Source: Pseudoxanthomonas sp. GM95 | GTDB taxonomy: Bacteria; Pseudomonadota; Gammaproteobacteria; Xanthomonadales; Xanthomonadaceae | NCBI RefSeq assembly: GCF_900109775.1 | Contig: NZ_FOAX01000004.1 | Span: forward strand, 62,001-126,000 | Direction of reading: 5' to 3' | Length of the DNA stretch: 64,000 bases | Shown: positions 53,717 to 61,966 of the stretch, one piece after another | Layout: each line of letters opens with the position of its first letter | How positions within the stretch are numbered: position 1 is the first letter of the stretch | The notes under the pieces: generated by a model | Databases searched by the model: none | Told to the model about the DNA's origin: nothing | Seen by the model: the letters and a program-made list of their open reading frames with translations, nothing else | Position numbers and translations under genes: made by a program

Positions 53717-55404
53717 CAGCGGGTTCCTTGGGGAAGGGAAGCAAGTTCGATGCGGTACACGTAGGCGTGCTGGCCCTTGGGCTTGGCCGGCACGCTCAGG
53801 TGCATGCCGTCGGCCGCCTGGTGCCAGCGCACCGGCTTGCCGTCGACCAGCGCGGTGACCGCGCGCACGCCGTCCTCGGGTTTGAGCGAGGTGATCACGG
53901 CTTCCCCGTTGGACGGCCACGCCAGCTCGATCGCATACAGCGCGCCATCGTGCACGGTGAAGCGGAAATCCTGCGCCGTGTACGGCTTGGTCTTGGTGTC
54001 GTTGAAGGTGCCGCCTTCCACTTCGGTCGGGCCTTCGCCGTACGCGCGCCACGGCGTGCTGCCGTAAATCGCCGCGCCATTGGTCTTCAGCCAGCGGCCG
54101 ATCTCCAGCAGGATGTCGCGCTCGGCCTCGGGGATGGTGCCGTCGGCGCGCGGGCCGACGTTGAGCATGAGGTTGCCGCTCTTGGACACCACGTCGACGA
54201 GCATCTGGATGATGAAGGTCGGCGTCTTGAAGGTGTCGTGCTCGATATAGCCCCACGAGACGTTGCTGATCGAGGTATCGGTCTGCCAGTGCGTGGGATG
54301 GATGCCGGTGAGCTGGCCGCGTTCGATATCCAGCGTGCCGGCGCCTTCCGGGAAAGCCCCGAGCTTGTAATCGACCACCACGCCATCGCGGCGCGCGCCG
54401 TCGTTGTAGTAGTAGGACAGCAGGGTCGGCAGCGTATTGCGGAAGGTCGGGTGCGCGATCCACCAGTCGAAATAGATCAGGTCCGGGTGGTAGCGGTCGA
54501 CCAGCTCGGTGGTGCGCGCCAGCCAGTCGTCGAGCCAGGCCTGCGACACGAAGGTCCAGTCATGTGCGACCTCGCCATCGTCCTTGCCCGCCTCCAGCCC
54601 ACGCGGCAGCGCCGGGCCATACAGCGCGGCGTAGCGCGGGTCATTGACGTCCGAATCGAACGTGCGGCCGCCGTCGAAGAACCAGTCATGCTCGGCGCGA
54701 TGCGAGGACAGACCGAAGTGCAGGCCTTGCGCGCGGATCGCCTTGGACAGGTCGCCCAGCAGATCGCGATGCGGGCCCATCTTCACCGCAGTCCAGTCCG
54801 AGAGCTGCGAGTCGTACAGCGCGAAGCCATCGTGGTGTTCGGCCACCGGCACCACGTAACGCGCGCCGGCCTGCTTGAACAACGCCGCCCACGCGGCCGG
54901 GTCGAACTGCTCGGCCTTGAACAGCGGCACCAGGTCCTTGTAGCCGAACTTGGCCTGCGGCCCGTAGGTGGCGATGTGGTGCTCGTAATCCTTGGTGCCC
55001 GGTAGGTACATGTTGCGCGAGTACCACTCGCTACCGAAGGCCGGCACCGAGAACACACCCCAGTGCACGAAGATGCCGAACTTCGCATCGTCGTACCACG
55101 CCGGGGATTTGTACTGCTTCAGCGCAGCCCAGTCGGGCCGGAACGGGCCGCTGCGTGCGCCGCGTCCGGCTTCCTGCACCAGGCGTGCACGTTCTGGCGC
55201 GTACTTCGCCGTGGCCTGCTGCCACTGCGCATCCAGTTGCTCCGGCGACACCGTGGCGGCGGTGGGTGCCGTCGGCGAGGTGGCATCGGCCGCCAACGCC
55301 AGGCTGGAGGCCAGCACACCACCGGCGATCAAGCTGGCCGACAGGCCAAAGTGCAGGGCGCGCTGGCGACCCGCAGCGAAGACAGCATCGAAATCTCTGG
55401 TCAT
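53716..55404 (-). CDS. nixE: GH29 alpha-L-fucosidase
   Basis: A 562-residue exported fucosidase, first hydrolase of the nix order. A hydrophobic export region (LSASLIAGGVLASSLALA) follows a basic head. The GH29 barrel has KFGIFVHWGVFSVPAFGSEWY, AEHHDGFALYDS, and the nucleophile in DLIYFDWWIAH. The C-terminal beta domain follows GNLMLNVGPRADG. It probably removes core alpha-1,3-fucose, in contrast to the discoidin-tailed GH29 at 35492. The ATG at 55404 is preferred. Confidence 0.9.
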   Translation of the reverse strand: MTRDFDAVFAAGRQRALHFGLSASLIAGGVLASSLALAADATSPTAPTAATVSPEQLDAQWQQATAKYAPERARLVQEAGRGARSGPFRPDWAALKQYKSPAWYDDAKFGIFVHWGVFSVPAFGSEWYSRNMYLPGTKDYEHHIATYGPQAKFGYKDLVPLFKAEQFDPAAWAALFKQAGARYVVPVAEHHDGFALYDSQLSDWTAVKMGPHRDLLGDLSKAIRAQGLHFGLSSHRAEHDWFFDGGRTFDSDVNDPRYAALYGPALPRGLEAGKDDGEVAHDWTFVSQAWLDDWLARTTELVDRYHPDLIYFDWWIAHPTFRNTLPTLLSYYYNDGARRDGVVVDYKLGAFPEGAGTLDIERGQLTGIHPTHWQTDTSISNVSWGYIEHDTFKTPTFIIQMLVDVVSKSGNLMLNVGPRADGTIPEAERDILLEIGRWLKTNGAAIYGSTPWRAYGEGPTEVEGGTFNDTKTKPYTAQDFRFTVHDGALYAIELAWPSNGEAVITSLKPEDGVRAVTALVDGKPVRWHQAADGMHLSVPAKPKGQHAYVYRIELASLPQGTR

Positions 55405-55500
55405 GCATTCCCCCGTCGCCGCGCTCTTCCCCACGCGGCGATGTCCAATTACAAGGGCGGACCGCACGGCGCGGCCATCGCCAGGTCCAGCGTTCACGAC

Positions 55501-55545
55501 AAAAGCCGACCGGCCCGTGCCCCGATGAACCTGGGCAACGGGCCG
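55501..55545 (-). terminator. Terminator-like hairpin after the TonB receptor
   Basis: On the minus strand a GC-rich stem (CGGCCCGTTGCCC / GGGCACGGGCCG, one bulge) has a 10-base loop, a short GC spacer and TTTT. It lies 15 bases after the receptor stop codon. It probably lets most transcripts end there, so receptor is made in excess over the hydrolases. Confidence 0.6.
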
Positions 55546-55560
55546 ATCGGCCGTGTGCGG

Positions 55561-58128
55561 TTACAGCTTGAAGTTCAGCGTCAGCATGTAGGAGCGGCCG
55601 TTCTTGTAGACGTAGTACGGCTGGTCCTTGGTGCTGATGTAGCTGTAGTACTTCTCGTCCAGCAGGTTGGACGCGTTGAAGCTCAGCGTCAGATTCTCGT
55701 TGATCTTGTAGCCCACCGACGCACCCAGGTCGGTGAACTCATCGGTCATCTGGTCGCCGTTGAGGCGGCCGATCTGGGTGAAGTACTCGGAGCGGTAGCC
55801 CAGGTTCAGGCGTGCGTTCCAGGTGTCGTTCTCGAAGTACGGGCTGATGTTGTACGAGTTGCGGGAGTTGTAAGGCAGGCTGAAGTCCTGGTCGGTCTTG
55901 GAGTCCGAATAGGTGTAGTTCGCCACCAGGCCAAACCCGTGGCCGAAGCTGGTGGTGTACGCCACTGCCACGCCCTGCACCTTCGCATTGCCGCCGTTGA
56001 TCGGCATCGAGGTGGAATACGTACTGGTGCCGCCGGTGGTCTGGTTGTAGAAGTCCCGGTCCTCGGTCAGGGTGAGGATGTAGTTGGAGATGTCGCGGTA
56101 GAACAGCTCACCGCTCAGCACGCTGGTCGGGCTGAAGTACCACTCCAGCGAGGCGTCATAGTTGGTCGACGCGTAGGGCTTGAGCGAGGGATTGCCGGTC
56201 GACGCGGTCAACACGTTGTCCGAGGTCGACACGTACGGGGTCATGTTGCCGTAGCGCGGACGGGCGATCACCTTGGCCACCGAGAAGCGGCCGACCAGGT
56301 CGTCGGTCAGGTCGTAGGCGAAGTTGAACGACGGCAACCACTTCCCGTAGCTGTTCGCATACGCCACTGGCGAGTAGCCACCGTTGGTGTCGTAGCTGTA
56401 GCCGGTGGTGTCGTCCTCGGTATGCACGTAGCGCACGCCGAAGTTGCCGCGATAGCGCTCACCTTCGTAATCGGACTGCAGGTACCAGGCGCGGTTGTAT
56501 TCCTTGATCTCGAAGGTGCCGCTGTAGCTGATGTCCAGGTCATCGGCGCCGGTCAGTCCATCGATGTAGTTCTCCAGCGCGCTGCGGTTGATCTGCGACC
56601 AGCTCTGCATGTCGCTGCTGGCGGAGATGCCGTTGAGGTAATCCGACGGCGTGGTGCCGCCGTTGAACGCGCCCAGCGTGGTGCCGTCGTTGACCGTCCA
56701 GCTGGTGCTGAAGGAACGCTGGCCGGAGACGTGGTTGGTCGCCTTGATACCGGTGCGGATCTTGCTGAGCGGGCCGAACTCCAGCGAATGATCGAAGTCC
56801 AGCTGCAGGTACTTCTCGCGGTCGTAGGTCGGATTCTGGGTCTTGGAGACCGTGGCCAGGCTCATGTTTTCCGGATCGGTGGGATCCTTGTCGTAGTTGA
56901 TGACGGCATTGCTGCCATCAATGGCGTAGTTGTAGCCGCCGTACGAGGTGAAGGTCGCGCCATAGATGTTGTCGCCACCGCCCGACGAGCTGGTGTAGCC
57001 GATCGCGCTGGACAGGTTCCAGTCGTAGCCGTGCCAATCGGTCTGCAGGTTGAGGCTCTTGGTCTCGACGGTGCTGTGGCGTGAATAACCATCAAGGTAG
57101 GTCGGCGCGGTATCGTCGAAGCTGCCGGTGGTGGCCACACCGTTATCGAAGCCCAGCGAAGTTGCCGAACTCGGCGTGCCCTGCCAGTAGGCGTAACGGC
57201 TCTGGTTGTAGTTGTCGAAGTTTTCCTTGATGTACAAGCCGGTCAGGTTCAGCTCGAAGCTTTCATCCGGCTTCCACTGCAGCGCGCTGGTCAGCGCATT
57301 GCGCTCGCGGGTCTGGCGGAACAGCGCGGTGTTGAGCGAGGTCGGCACGTTGCCGCTGGCGCCGCCGGTGGCGCTGTCCGGATACTCCGACGCATCGGTA
57401 TAGCCGAACAGCTCCAGGCCATCGCGGCGCAGGACCTTGGTCGAGCGCGAGGCCGAGACCAGGAAGCCCAGGGTGTCTTCCTTGTTTTTCCAGTTGTACA
57501 GCACAGACGCATTGGGCTTGGCTTCGGCCGAACGGTCGTTGTAGCCGTAGCCGACGCTGCCACTGACCGAATTGCGGTCAAGATCCAGCGGCTTACGGGT
57601 GTGCACGATCACCGTGCCACCGATCGAGCCTTCGTCGATGCGCGGCTCGGGCGACTTGTAGACCTCCATCAGGCCGACGATCTCGGACGGCAGGATGCTG
57701 TAGTTGAACGAACGGCTGTCGCCATCGTTCGGGTCGCCGCCCCAGCTGGTCGAGGCGATGGTCTGGCCGTTGAGCAGCACGCGGTTGAGCGCCGGATCGG
57801 TGCCGAGGATGCCGACCTTTTCACCTTCGCCAAACTGGCGATCCACCGTGATGCCCGGCAGGTGCGAGAGCGATTCGGCCACGTTGGTGTCGGGGAACTT
57901 GCCGATGTCTTCGGCGCTGATCGCATCGACGATCGCGTCGGCATTGCGCTTGACGTTCAGCGCCTTGCCCAGGCTGGCGCGGTAGCCGGACACCTTGACG
58001 GCGTCGACGTTGACCACGCCCTTGTCCTGCTTCTTGTCCTCCTGCTCCTGGTCGGCCGCGAGCGCGGAACCGGAGAAGTACAGTGCTGCGACGATACCGA
58101 GTGCCAACTTCGTGGTGCGGCTATGCAT
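55561..58128 (-). CDS. TonB-dependent outer membrane receptor for N-glycan/GlcNAc oligomers
   Basis: An 855-residue TonB-dependent receptor. The signal peptide ends SGSALA. The plug domain carries IVDAISAEDIGKFPDTNVAE, the TonB-receptor consensus seen in carbohydrate-type receptors of this group. A 22-strand barrel follows, ending NLLDEKYYSYIS and a terminal Phe-Lys-Leu. It leads the nix operon and has a NagR-type palindrome over its promoter. It corresponds in position to one of the X. campestris nixA-D receptors, but I cannot say which. Confidence 0.92.
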   Translation of the reverse strand: MHSRTTKLALGIVAALYFSGSALAADQEQEDKKQDKGVVNVDAVKVSGYRASLGKALNVKRNADAIVDAISAEDIGKFPDTNVAESLSHLPGITVDRQFGEGEKVGILGTDPALNRVLLNGQTIASTSWGGDPNDGDSRSFNYSILPSEIVGLMEVYKSPEPRIDEGSIGGTVIVHTRKPLDLDRNSVSGSVGYGYNDRSAEAKPNASVLYNWKNKEDTLGFLVSASRSTKVLRRDGLELFGYTDASEYPDSATGGASGNVPTSLNTALFRQTRERNALTSALQWKPDESFELNLTGLYIKENFDNYNQSRYAYWQGTPSSATSLGFDNGVATTGSFDDTAPTYLDGYSRHSTVETKSLNLQTDWHGYDWNLSSAIGYTSSSGGGDNIYGATFTSYGGYNYAIDGSNAVINYDKDPTDPENMSLATVSKTQNPTYDREKYLQLDFDHSLEFGPLSKIRTGIKATNHVSGQRSFSTSWTVNDGTTLGAFNGGTTPSDYLNGISASSDMQSWSQINRSALENYIDGLTGADDLDISYSGTFEIKEYNRAWYLQSDYEGERYRGNFGVRYVHTEDDTTGYSYDTNGGYSPVAYANSYGKWLPSFNFAYDLTDDLVGRFSVAKVIARPRYGNMTPYVSTSDNVLTASTGNPSLKPYASTNYDASLEWYFSPTSVLSGELFYRDISNYILTLTEDRDFYNQTTGGTSTYSTSMPINGGNAKVQGVAVAYTTSFGHGFGLVANYTYSDSKTDQDFSLPYNSRNSYNISPYFENDTWNARLNLGYRSEYFTQIGRLNGDQMTDEFTDLGASVGYKINENLTLSFNASNLLDEKYYSYISTKDQPYYVYKNGRSYMLTLNFKL

Positions 58129-58417
58129 GGCTCAACCTATGGTGGCTAGGACAAGGGATATCAGCTGGACCGGGCGTTGCATCGCCGGTCAAACCGATCA
58201 ACATGGGAATCGAAGCAGCACTTCTCCCTGGCGCGCGTAAACGCACCACATGCCATTCGAAACCTGCAAAGAAGGCCTGGCAGACTGACCGGGCCCGACT
58301 GCGAAGAACACACCGAAGCGGTGGACTGACGCCTCAATCAAAAGCACGAAGCCTTCGATCACGCCCTGCGTGCAACCCCGTGCTGCACACCATCGCGCCA
58401 CTTCGATTTGACTCGAG

Positions 58418-58445
58418 TCTGTAATAGCGCTGACAGCGTTGTCAA
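58418..58445 (-). promoter_or_regulatory. Promoter of the TonB receptor/nix operon with NagR box
   Basis: On the minus strand TTGACA (58445-58440) and TACAGA (58423-58418) are spaced 16 bases. The perfect palindrome TGACAGCGTTGTCA (58431-58444) overlaps the -35 element. The palindrome fits what I recall of the X. campestris NagR consensus (TGACARCGYTGTCA core), so LacI-type repression is likely. Confidence 0.72.
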
Positions 58446-58604
58446 CGAAATTACACATCTTTTTTTTGATCCAACGTGCGGATTCGTGACGGAGTGAGTC
58501 ATCAATTGGATCGATTGAAACCAGTCTTTTTCGCTCATGCCGCGTTTTGCGCAGTTTGGAAGCATGCAACGCACGCATGTGCCATGGACGGCACGAAATT
58601 GACG

Positions 58605-58634
58605 TTGACATCGTTGTCTAAGACGCCGGACACT
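58605..58634 (+). promoter_or_regulatory. Promoter of glucokinase gene with NagR box
   Basis: TTGACA (58605-58610) and GACACT (58629-58634) are spaced 18 bases. TGACATCGTTGTCT (58606-58619) is a near-palindrome of the same NagR type with one mismatched outer base, covering the -35. It pairs with the box on the other side of the divergent region. Confidence 0.62.
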
Positions 58635-58677
58635 CGAGGCATGGCGTGTGCTCTCCCGCCATTCCCCAGGAGCTTCC

Positions 58678-59697
58678 GTGTCCGCAAGTCTCTCGATGCC
58701 TGCGTCCGCGCAGTCGCGCGTGCAACCGTTTCTTTCCGCCGATGTCGGCGGCACCCATGTCCGCGTCGGCCTGGTCAGCGCTCGCGATGCACATGACGCG
58801 CCCGAGCTGCTCGACTACCGCAAATATCGCTGCGCCGACTATCCCTCGCTGGACGAGATCCTGGCCGAGTTCCTGCAGCAGTCGGGCCATCCGCAGGTGC
58901 GCCACGGCATCATCGCCAGCGCCGGTTATGCGCTGGAAGACGGCAGCGTGATCGCCAGCAACCTGCCCTGGCCGCTGGTGATGCAGCAGATGCAGCGTCG
59001 GCTGTCGCTGCAATCGCTGCATCTGGTCAACGACTTCGAAGCCGTCGCCTACGCAGCGCCGCAGATGCAAGCCAACGAAGTGCTTCATGTGTGCGGCCCG
59101 AAGCAATCCAATCGCGCGGGTCCCGCGCTCATTCTCGGGCCCGGCACGGGACTTGGCGCGGCCGTGTGGATTCCGACCCAGAGCGGCGAAGTGGTGCTCG
59201 CCACCGAGGCCGGCCAGGCCGCGCTGTCGGCCACCACCGAGATCGAACTCGCGGTCCTGCAGGAGCTGCGCCTGCTGCACGATCACGTTTCGGTCGAGCG
59301 ACTGATTTCAGGGCCGGGATTGCTGACGCTGTATCGAATCCTGGCGCGCCTGCGCGGCGCCGAGGCCACATTGAAGACGCCGGCCGAGGTCAGCGCGGCC
59401 GCGGTCGCCCACACCGATCCGGTCGCGCGCGAAACCGTGCTGGTGTTCGCCGGCCTGCTCGGCAGCGTGCTGGGCGACATGGCCCTGCTGTACGGCGTGC
59501 AGCAGGGCATCTATCTGGCGGGCGGCTTTCTGCCGCAGCTGGGCGACCTGCTGCTGGAAAGCAGCTTCGCCGAACGCTTCCTGTCCAAGGGCAACATGCG
59601 CCCGGCGCTGGAGCAGATCCCGGTCAAGGTGGTCGAACACGGCCAGCTCGGTGTGATCGGCGCGGCCATCTGGCTGATGCGCAACACGCTGCAGTGA
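58678..59697 (+). CDS. glk: Glucokinase-family sugar kinase
   Basis: A 339-residue cytoplasmic kinase of the Glk (PF02685) family. The phosphate-binding motif is SADVGGTHVRVGLV, the catalytic aspartate is in LVNDFEAVAYA, and ILGPGTGLGAAVW follows. In the GlcNAc regulon of X. campestris, kinases of this kind phosphorylate incoming GlcNAc or glucose. The GTG start at 58678 sits 5 bases after AGGAG. An ATG at 58696 is the alternative. It is divergent from the TonB receptor under a shared type of operator. Confidence 0.9.
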   Translation: MSASLSMPASAQSRVQPFLSADVGGTHVRVGLVSARDAHDAPELLDYRKYRCADYPSLDEILAEFLQQSGHPQVRHGIIASAGYALEDGSVIASNLPWPLVMQQMQRRLSLQSLHLVNDFEAVAYAAPQMQANEVLHVCGPKQSNRAGPALILGPGTGLGAAVWIPTQSGEVVLATEAGQAALSATTEIELAVLQELRLLHDHVSVERLISGPGLLTLYRILARLRGAEATLKTPAEVSAAAVAHTDPVARETVLVFAGLLGSVLGDMALLYGVQQGIYLAGGFLPQLGDLLLESSFAERFLSKGNMRPALEQIPVKVVEHGQLGVIGAAIWLMRNTLQ

Positions 59698-59706
59698 CAG
59701 GCACGA

Positions 59707-59733
59707 CGGCGCACGCAGACCGCGCGTGCGCCG
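59707..59733. terminator. Hairpin between convergent genes
   Basis: A 10-bp perfect stem, CGGCGCACGC / GCGTGCGCCG, has a 7-base loop. It lies between the 3' ends of the glucokinase gene and nagX. No T run follows. Confidence 0.55.
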
Positions 59734-60810
59734 CTAGACCTTGATCACGATCCCGCGCTTCTCCATCCACTTGGCGATCGCCCACCAGATGGCGGTGAAC
59801 ACCAGGCCGAAGGCCAGCGACGGCACATAGGGCCCGAACAACGGCGTCATCCAGCTCGTGTAGCCGATGCGATAGATCGCTTCCCACGCGCCTAGCGCAT
59901 ACAGCAGCAGGAACATCACCGCCGAGCCCGCGTACACGGTGATCGCATTGATCCCGAGCGAACGTCCGATCGCGGGCCAGTGCCAACGATCGACCAGCTG
60001 ATGGAACAGCCACAGCAGCGCCATCGCCCAGCCCGCCGTCCACAGCACGAAGGACGGCGTCCACAGATTCTTGTTCCACGGCAGCGCGGCCGACCACAGC
60101 CAGCCGACCAGCAGGCAACCGAGCGCACCGGGCAGCAGGCGATGCACGCGCCCGCGGCGCAACCAGCCACCGGCATGCAGGCCGAGCAAGGTGGTGGCGA
60201 TCGCCGGCAGCGTGCTGAGCAGGCCTTCGGGATCATGGCCGCGCCCGCTGGCCGGATCGAACTCGTAGACCAGCGGCCCCAGCAGCGCGGTATCGACGCG
60301 ACTGGCGAGATTGCTCCACGGCTCGAAGCCGCCACCGAAGCCCAGCAGTGCCCAGTAGCCCAGCAGCAACACCGCGATCAGCGTGCCCTGCACGCGTGGC
60401 GCCGGCCGCGTGGCGATGTAGCCGACGACGAGGAAACACAGGCCGATGCGCTGCAGCACGCCCCACGGACGGAAGTGCGGCTTGTCCAGCAGCCACCAGC
60501 CCAGCAGGTTGATCGCCAGGCCGATGCCGATGATGCGCAGCGCGCGCACCCATAGCGCGCGTCGCACCGGCGCGGGATCGGCGCCGGCTTCGATCCGCGG
60601 CACCACACCCAGCGCAATCGACACACCGACGATGAAGAGGAAGAACGGAAACACCAGGTCCGTCGGCGTGCAGCCGGCCCATTCCGAATGCAGCAGCGGC
60701 GCGAACACATGCGCCCAGTCGCCCGGATCGTTGACCAGCAGCATCGCCGCCACGGTCAAGCCGCGCAGCGCGTCAACAGAAGCAAAGCGGCGGGCAGCGA
60801 CTTGAACCAT
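59734..60810 (-). CDS. nagX: NagX-type membrane acyltransferase (DUF5009/HGSNAT-like)
   Basis: A 358-residue inner-membrane protein with about ten hydrophobic segments. It is related to heparan-alpha-glucosaminide N-acetyltransferase. The family signature is SVDALRGLTVAAMLLVNDPGDW at the N-terminus (in two parts: DALRGL, then MLLVNDPG) and WAGCTPTDLVFPFFLFIVG. In the GlcNAc regulon NagX is thought to process or move GlcNAc derivatives at the inner membrane. Its start is 4 bases after the nagA stop. Confidence 0.9.
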   Translation of the reverse strand: MVQVAARRFASVDALRGLTVAAMLLVNDPGDWAHVFAPLLHSEWAGCTPTDLVFPFFLFIVGVSIALGVVPRIEAGADPAPVRRALWVRALRIIGIGLAINLLGWWLLDKPHFRPWGVLQRIGLCFLVVGYIATRPAPRVQGTLIAVLLLGYWALLGFGGGFEPWSNLASRVDTALLGPLVYEFDPASGRGHDPEGLLSTLPAIATTLLGLHAGGWLRRGRVHRLLPGALGCLLVGWLWSAALPWNKNLWTPSFVLWTAGWAMALLWLFHQLVDRWHWPAIGRSLGINAITVYAGSAVMFLLLYALGAWEAIYRIGYTSWMTPLFGPYVPSLAFGLVFTAIWWAIAKWMEKRGIVIKV

Positions 60811-60814
60811 GGCG

Positions 60815-61966
60815 TCAGGCGGCCGAGGCGACTCCGCCGATCCAGGTCTCGACGACGTTCAACGCATCGTCCAGCGCGACCAGGTCGGCACGCAGGCCCG
60901 GCGCGATGCTGCCTCGCTCGTGTTCCAGCTTGAGGAACTGCGCCGGATACAGCGCGGCCATGCGCACGGCTTCTTCCAGCGGCAGCCCCAGCAGCTGCAC
61001 GGTGTTGCGCACGGCGCTGGCCATGTCCAACGCCGAGCCAGCCAGCGAACCGGCCGCATTGCGGACCACACCGTCGACTGCGGTGATCGTCTCGCCATAC
61101 AGGTCGAAGCTGGGGCTGTCGGCGCCGACCATCGGCATCGCATCGGTCACCAGCAGCAGCTTGCCCTGCGGCTTGGCGGCCAGCGCCACGCGCAGGGACG
61201 CCGGATGCACGTGCACGCCGTCGGCGATGATGCCGCACCAGCTGTCGCGGTCTTCCAGCGCCGCGCCGACCGCGCCGGGGCTGCGCCCTTGCAGCGGCGA
61301 CATCGCATTGAACAGATGGGTGAAGCCGCGCAGGCCCACATCCAGGCCCGCGCGGATCTGCTCGTAGTTGCCGGCAGTGTGGCCCGCCACCACGATCGCC
61401 CCGCGCGCGATCAGCGCGGCGATGCGTTCGGGGCCGACCTGTTCCGGCGCTACGGTCAACAGCGTGATGCCGTTGTCTAGCGCGGTGGCCATCGCGATCT
61501 CGTCGGCTTCCGGGATACGGAACTGGCCGGCGTCGTGCGTGCCCTTGCGGTCCTTGGCCAGATACGGGCCTTCCAGATGGATACCGAGCACGCCATCGGT
61601 CTCGCGCGCGATGGCCTCGCGCGTGGCATCGATGGCCGCGCGCATGGTCGCGGCGTCATCGCTGATCAACGTGGGCAGGAACGCGGTGGTGCCGAACTTG
61701 CGGTGCGCCCTGCCGATCGCGTCGATGCCTTCGGCCGTGGGCGTGTTGTTGAACAGCACGCCGCCACCGCCGTTGACCTGCACGTCGATGAAGCCCGGCG
61801 CCAGCCAGGCACCGCCCAGGTCGCGCAGGTCGTCGGTGCGCGCACGCGCGCCGGCGGTGTCGGTGATGGCGGCGATGCGGCCGTCTTCCACCAGCACCGC
61901 GCCGTTGTCGATCACGCCCTGCGCGCTCAGCACGCGGGCATTGACCAGGGCAAAGCTGTTGCTCAT
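60815..61966 (-). CDS. nagA: N-acetylglucosamine-6-phosphate deacetylase
   Basis: A 383-residue cytoplasmic amidohydrolase converting GlcNAc-6-P to GlcN-6-P and acetate. Conserved elements are APGFIDVQVNGGGG, HLEGPYLAKDRKGTHD, GHTAGNYEQI, THLFNAMSPLQGR and the catalytic aspartate in LLVTDAMPMVG. Size is normal. The ATG overlaps the nagB-II stop (ATGA), so the two are translationally coupled. Confidence 0.96.
   Translation of the reverse strand: MSNSFALVNARVLSAQGVIDNGAVLVEDGRIAAITDTAGARARTDDLRDLGGAWLAPGFIDVQVNGGGGVLFNNTPTAEGIDAIGRAHRKFGTTAFLPTLISDDAATMRAAIDATREAIARETDGVLGIHLEGPYLAKDRKGTHDAGQFRIPEADEIAMATALDNGITLLTVAPEQVGPERIAALIARGAIVVAGHTAGNYEQIRAGLDVGLRGFTHLFNAMSPLQGRSPGAVGAALEDRDSWCGIIADGVHVHPASLRVALAAKPQGKLLLVTDAMPMVGADSPSFDLYGETITAVDGVVRNAAGSLAGSALDMASAVRNTVQLLGLPLEEAVRMAALYPAQFLKLEHERGSIAPGLRADLVALDDALNVVETWIGGVASAA

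Larger units (their letters stand above)
58129..58677. other. Divergent control region of the nix operon and glucokinase
   Basis: A 549-bp gene-free region. It contains two NagR-type palindromes and two candidate promoters, and an AT-rich stretch (58403-58530, with a run of eight T) that contrasts with the GC-rich surroundings. The predicted receptor start site near 58410 would give a leader of roughly 280 bases. I see no recognisable riboswitch or small RNA in it. Confidence 0.6.

Noticed and set aside
50537-53764. 1075-codon open frame opposite GH20 and GH18
   Set aside because: It runs across two real minus-strand genes and their intergenic terminator, and its sequence is low-complexity His/Arg/Gln.
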